Assembly (NCBI GenBank): GCA_052267165.1
Contig: JBKQHO010000013.1
Coordinates: 124,001 to 188,000, forward strand
DNA: 64,000 nt
Reading direction: 5' to 3'
DNA from: CAWICD01 sp052267165
GTDB lineage: Bacteria; Vulcanimicrobiota; Vulcanimicrobiia; Vulcanimicrobiales; Vulcanimicrobiaceae
Shown here piece after piece: positions 34,603-43,928 of this stretch (position 1 is the stretch's first letter; each line of letters opens with the position of its first letter). The translations under genes and the position numbers were made by a program. The notes under the pieces are model-generated. The model saw only the letters and a list, made by a program, of their open reading frames with translations. It ran no database searches and was not told where the DNA came from.

Positions 34603-35966
34603 GGTGCCGCGGCCGCCGGGGACGAGCGCCGCAAATCGACGCCGTCGCGCTCCAAGCGCGCGCGCAGCTCGGCCGGGTCGACGGCGCGCAGCGCGACGTC
34701 GTGCTGAAAGGCCAGCGCCGCAGCCGTTCCCGCCGCTTGTCCGAGCGTCATCACCGTGGGCGTCAGCCGCGTCGAGGCCAGCGCCTCGTGCGTCGTCGAG
34801 ATGCAGCGCCCCGCGACCAGCAGCCCTTCCACCGACTCCGGCACGAGGCACCGATACGGAATCTCGTAACTCGCGCCTTCGGGTAAACGAACGGTTCGCG
34901 TGCCCGAACCCGAGGGATTGTGAATGTCGATCGGATAGGCGCTGCGCGCGATCCCGTCGTCGAACGCGCGCGCACTCAGCACGTCGTCGCGCGTCAGCGT
35001 ATAGGCGCCCACGATCCGGCGCGACTCGCGGATGCCGATCTGCGCGGCGCTCGCGGCCAGCCGCGCGTTGGCGAAGCCGGGCACGTCGCGTTGAAAGAAG
35101 CGCACGATCTGCATCGCTTGGCGCCGCGCCTCGATCTCCGCGCGCGTCAGATCGTCGGGGTCGAGCGGGTCGATGTCGGTCACGCGCGTCATGTTGACGG
35201 TGACCTCGTCGGGATAGGGGCTGATGAAGAACGAGACCAGCTCGCGCGGCACGTCGACGTCGCCGCGTTCGCGCGCGCGCTGCCACAACTCGTACAGACC
35301 CGCGACCGCGGTGAGCGCCTGCGCGTTGCGTTCGCCGGGCGGAAGGCTCGTGCGCATCTGGTCGGCATGCTCGCGCACGTAGGCCGCGGTCGCTTCGAGA
35401 TCGACGTGGCTGAGACGGAACATGAGGCTCGCCGGCTGTACGCGGCCGGCGCCGTCGCCCTGCTGTAGCGCGACGCCTGCCGAGGCCGCGACGTGCGCGT
35501 CGGCCGTCGCGTCGATCGTCACCTTTGCGTCGTATTCGCGGATCCCGCCGACGGTCGCGAACGAAGCGCCGCAAACGGTTCCGAGATCGTCGCACAACGC
35601 CTCCAAGAAGTAGGCGTGGAGCAACAGCTTGACGCGCGACTCGCGCATCATCTCAAAGAGCAGCGCCTTGTGCGCTTCGGGGTCGAAGGGCGTGATCGTC
35701 GCGACGTAATCCGACGAGTCCGCGATGTGTCCCGGCGAGGCACCGCGCGCGACGAGCCGCTCGACGATCTCCTGCGCGATCCCCCCGACGATCCGCTCGC
35801 GGCCGGAGTGGAACGTCATCCAGGGGCCGACCATGGCGGCGGTCGCCGTTCCACCCAAGAAACCGTACCGCTCGACGAGCAGCGTGTGCGCGCCGCTTCG
35901 CGCCGCCGCAAGCGCCGCGGCACAGCCGGCGTTGCCGCCCCCGACCACGAGCACGTCGTACGTCAT
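34599..35966 (-). CDS. FAD-dependent oxidoreductase (FAD_oxidored family)
   Basis: 455 residues with an N-terminal Rossmann dinucleotide motif (DVLVVGGGNAGCAAALAA), VERYGFLGGTATAAMVGP next to it, and the C-terminal FAD contact GLLVAGRCISTTHEALAS. The pattern is that of the PF12831-type proteins often found beside sugar-catabolic genes; the substrate is unknown but could be a sugar or sugar acid. It opens the four-gene amino-sugar operon and faces the methyltransferase gene divergently. Confidence 0.82.
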   Translation of the reverse strand: MTYDVLVVGGGNAGCAAALAAARSGAHTLLVERYGFLGGTATAAMVGPWMTFHSGRERIVGGIAQEIVERLVARGASPGHIADSSDYVATITPFDPEAHKALLFEMMRESRVKLLLHAYFLEALCDDLGTVCGASFATVGGIREYDAKVTIDATADAHVAASAGVALQQGDGAGRVQPASLMFRLSHVDLEATAAYVREHADQMRTSLPPGERNAQALTAVAGLYELWQRARERGDVDVPRELVSFFISPYPDEVTVNMTRVTDIDPLDPDDLTRAEIEARRQAMQIVRFFQRDVPGFANARLAASAAQIGIRESRRIVGAYTLTRDDVLSARAFDDGIARSAYPIDIHNPSGSGTRTVRLPEGASYEIPYRCLVPESVEGLLVAGRCISTTHEALASTRLTPTVMTLGQAAGTAAALAFQHDVALRAVDPAELRARLERDGVDLRRSSPAAAAP

Positions 35967-36058
35967 CCCGGCTTCCCTTCGCCTTCGCTCGCCCCGACTT
36001 CTGCCCGCGGGGGCGCCGGTGCTCGCCGCGGCGCGCTCGCGGCGCTACGATAAGGGCG

Positions 36059-36772
36059 ATGTTCACCAAGACCGCCGCCTTCTACGACACGCTTTACGCC
36101 GCGCTCGGCAAGGATTACGCGCGCGAAGCCGATGCCCTCACCGCCCGCATCCGCGAGCGCCGGCCGCAAGCCGCCACCCTGCTCGACGTCGCGTGCGGGA
36201 CGGGCGCACATCTCGAGCATTTCGTTCGCCACGGCTTCGCCTGCCGCGGGCTCGATGCGGACCTGCAGATGGTCACGATCGCCCGTTCGCGCCTGCCCGA
36301 GATGCAGATCGAGCCCGGCGACATGCTCGACTTCCGTTTGCCGGAGCGCTACGACGTCGTGACCACCCTGTTCGGCAGCGTCGCCTACACGCGCACGCGC
36401 GACCACCTCGAGCGCGCGGTCGCGAGCATGGCGGCGCATCTGAGCCCCACCGGCCTGCTCTTCATCGAGCCCTTCGTTTCCCGCGAAGACTACGTCGCAG
36501 GCAATCTCAGCGCAGTCTACGTCGACCAGCCCGATCTCAAGATGGCGCGCATGAACGTGAGCCGGCGAATCAAGAATCTCGCGTTGCTCGACTTCCATTA
36601 CCTGATCGCGACCAAGCGCGAGGGCGTCGAACGATACTTCGAGCGCCACGAGCTGGGTCTGTTCACGGAAACCGACTACCGCGATGCCTTCGCCGCCGCC
36701 GGGCTTGCCTTCGAAAAGCTGGACGAACCGCCCATCGCCTTCGGGCGCGGCCTCTACCTCGGTTACCGATAG
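36059..36772 (+). CDS. Class I SAM-dependent methyltransferase
   Basis: 237-residue methyltransferase. SAM motif I is LLDVACGTGAHLEHF (residues about 41-55), followed by RGLDADLQMVTIAR and GDMLDFRLPERYDVV. The start AAFYDTLYAALGKDY and the C-terminal LFTETDYRDAFAAAGL resemble the deoxyamino-sugar N-methyltransferases (DesVI/TylM1 group), but no nucleotide-sugar pathway is nearby, so the substrate is open. Confidence 0.8.
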   Translation: MFTKTAAFYDTLYAALGKDYAREADALTARIRERRPQAATLLDVACGTGAHLEHFVRHGFACRGLDADLQMVTIARSRLPEMQIEPGDMLDFRLPERYDVVTTLFGSVAYTRTRDHLERAVASMAAHLSPTGLLFIEPFVSREDYVAGNLSAVYVDQPDLKMARMNVSRRIKNLALLDFHYLIATKREGVERYFERHELGLFTETDYRDAFAAAGLAFEKLDEPPIAFGRGLYLGYR

Positions 36773-36776
36773 AAAC

Positions 36777-36804
36777 GAGCGCCTCGTCCCGTGGCGAGGC
36801 GCTC
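36777..36804 (+). terminator. Perfect 10-bp hairpin after the methyltransferase gene
   Basis: GAGCGCCTCG and CGAGGCGCTC flank an 8-base loop, starting four bases after the methyltransferase stop. No T-run follows. The position between convergent genes suggests it ends both transcripts or stabilises them. Confidence 0.5.
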
Positions 36805-36887
36805 GGCGCGTCGAATCGAACGCACGTTCGATGGACATCGTGCGGCGTTTTGGCTGCGGCTCTTCGGCTAAGCGCGAACGGGGCGGC

Positions 36888-38456
36888 TCAGATGTACCGC
36901 TTGGCGGCCGGCCACCAGGCGGTAAGCGGGCGAATCGGCTGCGTGCACAGGTAGATCGGGAAGTCGTTGAAATCGGGCAGCACGTACTCGTCGTGATAGA
37001 CGGCGACGCGCTCGATGCGACGGAATTCACTTTGCAGCAACGCCCGGTCGACGTCGACCGCGAGCACGACGTGGCCCGACGCGCCGCGCGTGCCGTAGAG
37101 GTAAAACTCGTTGTGCCCGCTGATGGCTCGCGGCAAACCGTAGCGCGCGCCGAAGAAGTCGAGCGCCGACGCCTGTCCGTAGTCGTGCGTGAAGATGGCG
37201 GCCTCGCGCTGTTGCGCAGGCGGCAGTTTCGCGTACGCGTCCGCGACCGTCGAGACCAGTTTTCCCCAACCGAGCTGGTCGGCGAACTGCTGGGGAACGC
37301 GCCCTTCCGGGTGACGCTCCATCTTCACGCCGCGCACGTCGATGAAGCGCTGATACACGAGGAACGCGCGCAGCGGCAGTAGGGGAAACGCCTCGGGCGC
37401 GATCGCCAAGCCGACGGCGAGCATGGCGAGCGGATAGGCGACCAGCGTCCAGCGTGCGCGCGCGAGCGTGCGCTCCACCAACGGCGCGCCGGTGGCGAAC
37501 AGCACGGGATAGATCGGCGCGAGATAGTACACTTTGGCGCCGAGCGAAAGGTACACGATGGAGAGCAAGACGTAGGCGAGGCCGTACCAATGTAGCGGCG
37601 CGCGACGGTTGCGCAACAGCGTCCAGAGTCCCGCGATCCAGACGGGCGCTGCGAGCGGGTTCATCATCAGGATCTGCTGGACGTAAAACGTCAACGGGCC
37701 GACCACGATGTTCTTGTCAGCGGCCGCGTTGCGCAGCACCGCGAGCTGCGGCCAGCCGTGGCGCGCCTGCCAGACGAGCGTCGGCGCGACGAACGCTAGC
37801 GCGATCGCCGCAGCAGCGAAGAAGCCGCGCCGGCGCAACACCCCGCGCGACGGTGAGAGCGCGAGCGCCACGATCGAAGCCCCCGCGAAGAAGAACATCG
37901 TATACTTGTTGATCAGGCCCAAGCCGACGACGATGCCGAGCCCCGCCCACACGATCGGCTCGTCCTTCTCTTCGGCCTTCACGAGCAAGAACGCCGCGCC
38001 CATCCAGATCAGCGGCTCGAAGGCGTTCATCGTCAGCAGGTTGCCGACCGCGAGAAAGAACGGCGCGAGCGCGACTCCGAGCATCGCAATCGCTTGCGCC
38101 GCGAGCCCCCCGCCCGCGCGGCGCGCCAGCAGCCCGGCGATCGCAACGGTGGCGCCCGCGGCCATGGCGGGCAAGAGGCGCAGCTCGCGCAGCGAGTCGC
38201 CGAAGAGCCGCTCGGTCAGCATCGCAATGAGCGCGATCAAAGGCGGCTGGTCGACGTAGCCCCATGCGAGGTGGCGCGCGCACTCGATGAAGTAGAGCTC
38301 GTCGCGCTGGTAGCCGTAACGCCCCGCGGTGAGGTAGTGCAGCGCGAAGGCCGCCAACCCCGCGATGGTGAGCACGACCGACGAAGCATCGATGCGGTAC
38401 GCTTCGAGCGCCGCGCTTCGGGGCTGCGCGGCCTCACCGACGGATCGCCAGCTCAA
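36888..38456 (-). CDS. GT39/ArnT-like membrane glycosyltransferase
   Basis: 522-residue polytopic membrane protein of the dolichol-phosphate-mannosyltransferase/ArnT superfamily. The catalytic first loop reads YGYQRDELYFIECARHLAWGYVDQPPL, with the conserved acidic DE and the DQPP motif. About ten helices follow, then a C-terminal extracytoplasmic domain (FTHDYGQASALDFFGARYGLP). It probably transfers a sugar from a polyprenyl-phosphate donor to an envelope lipid or protein. TTG 38456 with AAGGA upstream is chosen; the frame before it mirrors the hydantoinase gene. Confidence 0.85.
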   Translation of the reverse strand: MSWRSVGEAAQPRSAALEAYRIDASSVVLTIAGLAAFALHYLTAGRYGYQRDELYFIECARHLAWGYVDQPPLIALIAMLTERLFGDSLRELRLLPAMAAGATVAIAGLLARRAGGGLAAQAIAMLGVALAPFFLAVGNLLTMNAFEPLIWMGAAFLLVKAEEKDEPIVWAGLGIVVGLGLINKYTMFFFAGASIVALALSPSRGVLRRRGFFAAAAIALAFVAPTLVWQARHGWPQLAVLRNAAADKNIVVGPLTFYVQQILMMNPLAAPVWIAGLWTLLRNRRAPLHWYGLAYVLLSIVYLSLGAKVYYLAPIYPVLFATGAPLVERTLARARWTLVAYPLAMLAVGLAIAPEAFPLLPLRAFLVYQRFIDVRGVKMERHPEGRVPQQFADQLGWGKLVSTVADAYAKLPPAQQREAAIFTHDYGQASALDFFGARYGLPRAISGHNEFYLYGTRGASGHVVLAVDVDRALLQSEFRRIERVAVYHDEYVLPDFNDFPIYLCTQPIRPLTAWWPAAKRYI

Positions 38457-38475
38457 GAGATTCCTTTCCGATGGG

Positions 38476-40632
38476 TTAGGCGGGCCGCCGCGCGGCGACG
38501 ATGACCACGGGCGCCTCCTCGGGGAGACCCCGAAGCTCCTCCTCGGCAAGGGCCAGAACCTGGGAGGACTCGGCCAAAGCACCGAGCCCTGCCAAGCGTG
38601 CAGCATACAACACGTAGATCTCCGGGAGCGCGCGGCCCACGTCGCCGAAGCTCGTCGTTCCCTCGACGCACCGAGCGAGCACCGGCGCGAAATCGCCCGC
38701 CGTCGTCGCGCAGACGAACGCGTCGCGCACCGTCAGGCGAACGACCGCGGTCCGGTCGACGGCGCACGCGTCGAGACGTCCACGCGCCGCACTCGCGCGG
38801 TACACCGCGAGACCGTCCGTCTGCGCCGCGCAGACGAGCGCGTCGCCGGCGACGTGCAGCGCGCGCGCCGCCGCCGCGAGCCGCTCCGCCTGGCTCGCCT
38901 CGCTTCGAGCGCTTTCGCCGCTGACCGCGGCCGTCGCGCCCGACGCGGTCGCGCGGACGAGATTGCGCCGCACGTCCAGCTCGACGGCGACCTCGACGAA
39001 CTCGGGCGCAGCACCGGCGGCGACGACGCGCTCGACGGCCTCACGGCGCACGCGCACGACGTCCGCGGGGGTTGGGTTCGGGATCGTGCGCTCCACGACG
39101 TCGCGCACGAGCGCGAGCGCGACGCCGACCGGCGAGATCACCTCGGCATCGCGCGCAAGGCGGAAGCGCAGGCCGGTCGCCTCGGCGGCGAATGGCACGA
39201 GCGCGGCCGCTCCCCCGCCGCCGCCGACCAGCTCGACGTCGCGCCGGTCGAGCTCGTATTCCTCGATCAGCTCGTCGAGCGTTGCGCGCAATTTGGCGCT
39301 CGCGCACGCCAGCAGCGCGCGCGCGAGCTCTTCGGCGCCGCAGCCGAGGCGCTCGCCCGCGAGCGTGAAGCCGAGCCGTGCGCTCGCGGCGTCGCCGCGC
39401 GCAAAGTCGCCGCCGGGCACGTAGCCGAGCAGATTCGCCGCGCAGGTCGGGGTGAGCGCGGCGCGCGTTCCGTCCGCCAATTCGAGCGCGAGGTAATCGT
39501 CAGCGTCGCCGGCTTGCGGGCGCACGAAGGTGAGGCGCGCGCCGGCGAGCTCCTGCGGCTCGAGAAAACACGCGTAGCGCAAGCCCGCGATGTGCGCCGA
39601 GCGGGGCCCGACGTCGCGCAACGCGGCGGCGCCGCGCGCGCGTGCGTCGATGCGCGGCAAGCTCCCGCCAGCGATGGCCAGCGTGCGCACGTCGAGCGTC
39701 CGCAACATGGTGCGGTGGCCGCCGACGCGCGCCGGCCGCATCTGCGGCAGGCCGCGGCGAATCACCGAGCAATCCGCGCTCGTTCCGCCGACTTCGATGA
39801 AAATTCCGTCGGTCACGTTCTCATGCAGCAGCGCGCCCGCTATTCCGGCGGCCGGTCCCGAGAGCATGGTGAGGATCGGCCGCCGCGCGACCTCGCGCAC
39901 GTCCATCACGCCGCCGTCGCTGCGCATGATCATCAGGGGCACGGCGATGCCGGCCCGCGCGACCGCATCCGCGGTCATCTCCGAGGTTCGCAGCATGCGC
40001 GGCAAGATCGCCGCGTTGACGATGGCCGTCCGGGTTCGCGCGCGGAGCCCGTAACTCGAGGCGACGTCGTGGCCGGCCGTCGCGAGCGCGCCGTGCTCGC
40101 GAGCGCAGGCGACCGCGCGGCGTTCGTGCTCGGGCCGGTCGACGCCGAACGCTTCGCTGGCGACGATCGCTTCGGCACCCGAACCGAGCAGCGCTTCGAT
40201 GGCGCGTTCGACTTGCGACGCTTCGCCCGCGCGAGCGAACGCGGTGCGCGGCGCCAAGACGGCGCTCGGACCGAGGCGGATCGGGGGCACGCGCAAATGC
40301 CGGCGCGCCACGAAGCCGAAACGGCCGAGCAGGCCCACGACGCCGACCCGAGCGACGTCGCCTTCGAGGAGCGCGTTGGTGGCTTGCGTCGTCGAGTGCG
40401 CGATGAACGCGATGCGGCCGGCATCGACGCCCGGCGCTTCGAGCAGACGCCGTAAGCCCGCGACGATGCCGGCGGCGACGCCTTCGGGCGCATCGTGCGT
40501 AGTCGGCACCTTGACGAAGGCCACGAGCGCGCGCGTCGCTGCCGAGAGGGCGACCACGTCCGTGAAGGTGCCGCCGACGTCGATCCCCACGCGCAGCAGC
40601 CCGGCGTCCGCAGCGCTAGCACCGGCTTCCAT
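38476..40632 (-). CDS. Hydantoinase A/N-methylhydantoinase subunit (HyuA-like)
   Basis: 718-residue ASKHA-type ATPase subunit of the hydantoinase/oxoprolinase family. Family blocks are LRVGIDVGGTFTDVV, AHSTTQATNALLEG, MIMRSDGGVMDV, MLSGPAAGIAGA and VGGTSADCSVI. These enzymes hydrolyse five-membered cyclic amides using ATP. The partner subunit HyuB is not beside it, which is unusual, and the C-terminal ~200 residues are alanine/arginine-rich and less conserved. It precedes the glycosyltransferase gene by 19 bases. Confidence 0.85.
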   Translation of the reverse strand: MEAGASAADAGLLRVGIDVGGTFTDVVALSAATRALVAFVKVPTTHDAPEGVAAGIVAGLRRLLEAPGVDAGRIAFIAHSTTQATNALLEGDVARVGVVGLLGRFGFVARRHLRVPPIRLGPSAVLAPRTAFARAGEASQVERAIEALLGSGAEAIVASEAFGVDRPEHERRAVACAREHGALATAGHDVASSYGLRARTRTAIVNAAILPRMLRTSEMTADAVARAGIAVPLMIMRSDGGVMDVREVARRPILTMLSGPAAGIAGALLHENVTDGIFIEVGGTSADCSVIRRGLPQMRPARVGGHRTMLRTLDVRTLAIAGGSLPRIDARARGAAALRDVGPRSAHIAGLRYACFLEPQELAGARLTFVRPQAGDADDYLALELADGTRAALTPTCAANLLGYVPGGDFARGDAASARLGFTLAGERLGCGAEELARALLACASAKLRATLDELIEEYELDRRDVELVGGGGGAAALVPFAAEATGLRFRLARDAEVISPVGVALALVRDVVERTIPNPTPADVVRVRREAVERVVAAGAAPEFVEVAVELDVRRNLVRATASGATAAVSGESARSEASQAERLAAAARALHVAGDALVCAAQTDGLAVYRASAARGRLDACAVDRTAVVRLTVRDAFVCATTAGDFAPVLARCVEGTTSFGDVGRALPEIYVLYAARLAGLGALAESSQVLALAEEELRGLPEEAPVVIVAARRPA

Positions 40633-40868
40633 CGGCCGCGCGTTCGCGTTGCGCTATAGTCCTACCCCCGAGCGAGCGCCGCACGCTTGATTGTCAGCCT
40701 TACATTCAAGCCGCTCGATTGGGTCCTTTGCACCATGCACTCGTAGGGCGGACCTGTCATAATGAAGACAGGCTGCATCTCGACTTTGACGCGGCTCCGT
40801 TGCTGCTTTTTCTTCCCGTAATATCCCCAACCCAAGTCTTCCGGTCACTCACTTAGGAGTAGCTGTCA

Positions 40869-41924
40869 ATGCGTCGTTTAGGAAACGTCCTTGCTTTCAT
40901 TGCAACGGTCGGATTGAGTGCGTGCGGTTCGGGTGGCGGCGTCAGTGGAGGGATCCCGTCTGCGGGCTCGTCCGGACTGACCCCCGATGCCGACGAGATC
41001 TCCGCGCAGGCGCAAGCCCTTGATCCGGCCATCCGGCCCTCGGGCTTGGTGAACACGAACTGGGCGGGCGTCGCTAAGCCGGAGCGGACGTACGCGGCAA
41101 CCGGGCAGCTCGACGCGGCCCAGCGGGCAACCACCAGTTACCACCTCAACGACGACGGAGGACAGGCCGGCATCAACCTGACCCCACCCACGAGCTACGT
41201 CGCGCTGACCGCGACGCACGATATCTTCACGCCGGGCACGGCGCTTCAGCTGCCCCTTCCCCCCGCCGGGGAGACCGAGGGCAACTACCTCTACGCGCCG
41301 ACGACCAAGGGCGCGAACGACGCGTGCCTGGAGATCGGCACCTCGTACTACCGCTATCCAGGCTCGGCGAGCACGGCCGCGTACATCTACTTCTACGATT
41401 TCTGCGGCGGCGCCGGCGCGACCGTCAACGTCGACAGCACGTTCCTCGGCAACTACGTCACGGGCGCGACGCCGACGCGCAACGCGCACTACCAGCTCGA
41501 GATTCTCAGAGTGAACTCGACCTCGCCCGAGACCTGGCTCGGCCGGCTCTACAACGTCAAGACGCATGTTTGGGATACGGTGTACACGACGCAAGGCGAC
41601 TTCAACGGCTGGGCCGGACGCGGTTGGACGATGTACGAGACGCACTACTTCACGCCCGCGTCCTCTCCGGTGCAATGCCCGCAAGGTCTGCCGAGCATCG
41701 GCGCGAGCTTCGTTCGCATGACGATGGCCAATGGCGGCAAAGTGTACTTCGACAACACCAACTCGTCGGTGTACACGCCGAGCGCCGGCGAGACGAGCTA
41801 CGGTGCGTGGGGTTCCTGCTTCAACACCACCCCAGGCCCGACCGGCAGCCCGGAACCTGCTAGCGACGGCTTCTCGCTGATCGCGGCGAACTACGCCTGG
41901 AGCGTCGCCTCGACCGGAAAGTAA
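40869..41924 (+). CDS. Secreted lipoprotein of unknown function
   Basis: 351 residues with a lipoprotein signal (FIATVGLSAC) followed by a glycine/serine linker. The mature part is rich in Tyr, Thr, Asn and Gly and looks like an all-beta secreted domain, with YIYFYDFCGGAGATVNV and four cysteines that could pair. No family is recognised; a carbohydrate-binding or adhesin-like role is a guess. AGGAG sits upstream of ATG 40869. Its whole length is antisense to the open tail of the transporter frame on the other strand; codon character favours this strand as the coding one. Confidence 0.75.
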   Translation: MRRLGNVLAFIATVGLSACGSGGGVSGGIPSAGSSGLTPDADEISAQAQALDPAIRPSGLVNTNWAGVAKPERTYAATGQLDAAQRATTSYHLNDDGGQAGINLTPPTSYVALTATHDIFTPGTALQLPLPPAGETEGNYLYAPTTKGANDACLEIGTSYYRYPGSASTAAYIYFYDFCGGAGATVNVDSTFLGNYVTGATPTRNAHYQLEILRVNSTSPETWLGRLYNVKTHVWDTVYTTQGDFNGWAGRGWTMYETHYFTPASSPVQCPQGLPSIGASFVRMTMANGGKVYFDNTNSSVYTPSAGETSYGAWGSCFNTTPGPTGSPEPASDGFSLIAANYAWSVASTGK

Positions 41925-43928
41925 ACTCGTTGCGCCGTAGGGAGCGCCGAGCACGATCGTGAGCTCGCGCTTCCCGCGGTTGATGACGAAGGTGTGCGGC
42001 AACCCGTCGTACGCCTTCTGCTGGGTCGCGAACGTCCCGTATTCCCACCAGTATTTGCCGTCGAGCTTTTCGACCACGTCGTTCGTGCGCAATCCAGCGA
42101 CGTACGCCGGGCCGCCGGCGCGCACGTACGCGCGCATGTTTCCGTCGATCGTCTTGAACAGCGTGTAGAAATACGACGGCCCGCCGGCAGGCAAGTACGC
42201 TAAGCCCCGCGTGAACAGCGAGCGCGCGAGCTCGGGCTGCACGATCGTCCAGCGCTGCATGCGCTCGAGCGCGGACAGCCCGTCGCGCGCGAGAGCGCCG
42301 CGGGCGCCCGCGGGCGGCAGGTCGCCGGCGACGTGCCATTGGTCGACGGGCCAGCCGGCACAGTCGTCGAGCTCGAGCTCGGTGTCGATGCGGCTCGGCA
42401 CGGCGGCCGCATCGAGCCGCGTGACGCGCAAGACGGCCAGCGCCGCGTACGGCTTGCGCGCGCAGTCGCTCGGCGCCGGCGGCGCGTCGAGCCACAGCGC
42501 GTCGTAGCCGCCCCAGCGAGCGGCCAGCACGCTGAAGACGCTCTGCGCGGCGGGCAGCGAGAGCGCGTCGGCGGGCGCGACCGCGATCGTGTTCGCCGCA
42601 GAGGCCGGCGCGAAGAGGCCCGGCGGCGCAGGCTCGGCCGCGCTCGCGGGCGCCGGCGCGAACGGTTGCGCGTGGAGCAGCGAGCCGCCGAAGAGCGCGA
42701 CGACCAGCGTCGCCAGCGTCGCGACCGCGACTTGGAACGGCAGCGTGAAGCGGGTGATCTCGTCGACGCGCACGCCCGTAAAGTTCGCGACCCACACGTT
42801 CTGCGTGTTGGTCGGATCGCAGACGTTCTGCACTTGGACGACGGCCATCACCGCCGCCACCAGCGTCGCCGGAGGGAGGATGCCCAAACCCGCCAGCACG
42901 GTATACACGCCGATGCCGACGCCGAAGGGATTGAGCGGACCGCGATACAGCGCAAGCGGGCTGAGCAGGCCGAAGAGCGCGACGTAGCCGAAGGCGTTGC
43001 GCGGCGCAATGGCCGTGACGACCGGCGCCAGCGCCGCCTTGACGCTGGGCAGGCCCGTTGCGACCAGCAACATGCCGATCCCCATGAAGAGCACGACCGC
43101 GGGCGCGACGTCCTCGACGCCGCGGATCGCGGCGGCGACGAGCGTCGCGACGATCGCGCGCGGCTTGGCGGTCAGCGCGCCGAAGAGCGCGGCCAGCGCG
43201 AAGGCGACGATCGGATTGAGACCGAGCCAGAAGTAGAGCGCGATCGGCAGGAGCGGCGTGACGAGCGCGAGCGCCGGCGCGCGTGCGCGCACCGGCTCCT
43301 CGGCCGGCAATGCCCACTGCGCGTAACCGCGCGCGCTGCGAAAGCGCAGGAACGTGAAGACGAGCAGCGCGAGCAGATCGATCCCGGCGAGCACGAACGC
43401 GTACGGCTGCATCTGCGCGCGCTCCACCCCGAAGGTCGTGGTGTAGAACTTCCACTGCGCGATGTTGAAGATGAAGCCGAGCGCGAAGGCGAGCATGAAG
43501 AGCGTGGCCGCGGTTCGGCGCGGGATACCGATGGTCATCATGATCGGCAGCACGATCGAGCCGACCATGATGATCGCGCCCAAGCCCGTCAACGACGTGA
43601 ACAGCAGCGCAACGGCCGCCGAGAGCACGAGCGCAAGCAGCGCCGGACGGTCGCCGCCGAACTCCGCGGCGTAGCTGACGATCGTCTCGGCGATCCCCGT
43701 CGCGATCGCGACGCGGCTCAGCCATGCGCCGAAGATGACGGTCACGAACACCGGTGCGAGCTTGACCGTCCCGTCGACGACGACGCTCGTAAGATCGGCT
43801 GGCCCCGCGCCGGCTACCGCGGCGGTCGCCAGGGCCATCAACGGGACCGCGAGCAACGCCGGGACGATGCGGGCCGACATTAACGCCGCGCAAGCGGCGA
43901 AGATGACCAGCATGGCGATGCCGCTCAT
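40878..43928 (-). CDS. Membrane transporter (CitMHS/GntP-like) with periplasmic PDZ-like domain and runaway C-terminus
   Basis: The first ~425 residues form 10-12 helices of an ion-transporter-superfamily carrier (SLTGLGAIIMVGSIVLPIMM, NIAQWKFYTTTFG). A soluble part follows, with a PDZ-like segment around residues 600-660 (YVAGLRTNDVVEKLDGKYW). After VLGAPYGATS (near residue 665) the frame runs another ~350 codons as arginine-rich sequence antisense to the lipoprotein gene, so the native stop seems lost. A stop exists in another frame at 41891-41893. ATG 43928 overlaps the hexosaminidase stop (ATGA). The substrate may be a product of that enzyme. Confidence 0.65.
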   Translation of the reverse strand: MSGIAMLVIFAACAALMSARIVPALLAVPLMALATAAVAGAGPADLTSVVVDGTVKLAPVFVTVIFGAWLSRVAIATGIAETIVSYAAEFGGDRPALLALVLSAAVALLFTSLTGLGAIIMVGSIVLPIMMTIGIPRRTAATLFMLAFALGFIFNIAQWKFYTTTFGVERAQMQPYAFVLAGIDLLALLVFTFLRFRSARGYAQWALPAEEPVRARAPALALVTPLLPIALYFWLGLNPIVAFALAALFGALTAKPRAIVATLVAAAIRGVEDVAPAVVLFMGIGMLLVATGLPSVKAALAPVVTAIAPRNAFGYVALFGLLSPLALYRGPLNPFGVGIGVYTVLAGLGILPPATLVAAVMAVVQVQNVCDPTNTQNVWVANFTGVRVDEITRFTLPFQVAVATLATLVVALFGGSLLHAQPFAPAPASAAEPAPPGLFAPASAANTIAVAPADALSLPAAQSVFSVLAARWGGYDALWLDAPPAPSDCARKPYAALAVLRVTRLDAAAVPSRIDTELELDDCAGWPVDQWHVAGDLPPAGARGALARDGLSALERMQRWTIVQPELARSLFTRGLAYLPAGGPSYFYTLFKTIDGNMRAYVRAGGPAYVAGLRTNDVVEKLDGKYWWEYGTFATQQKAYDGLPHTFVINRGKRELTIVLGAPYGATSLLSGRGDAPGVVRRDQREAVASRFRAAGRAWGGVEAGTPRTVARLAGARRVHRRVGVVEVHFAAIGHRHANEARADARQTLRALHRRGRGREVVRLVHRPTASGPAVEVALRRVHRIPNMRLDVVEPAEPGLGRGRVHSENLELVVRVARRRRARDVVAEERAVDVDGRAGAAAEIVEVDVRGRARRAWIAVVRGADLQARVVRALGRRRVEVVALGLPGGGKGQLKRRARREDIVRRGQRDVARGWGQVDAGLSSVVVEVVTGGCPLGRVELPGCRVRPLRLSDARPVRVHQARGPDGRIKGLRLRGDLVGIGGQSGRARRRDPSTDAATRTARTQSDRCNESKDVS

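Noticed and set aside
38365..40455. 696-codon plus-strand frame opposite the hydantoinase gene
   Set aside because: Arg/Ala-rich with no motif; hydantoinase blocks on the minus strand are clear.
42333..43883. 516-codon plus-strand frame in the transporter region
   Set aside because: Arg/Glu/Asp-rich shadow; the minus strand shows transporter helices.
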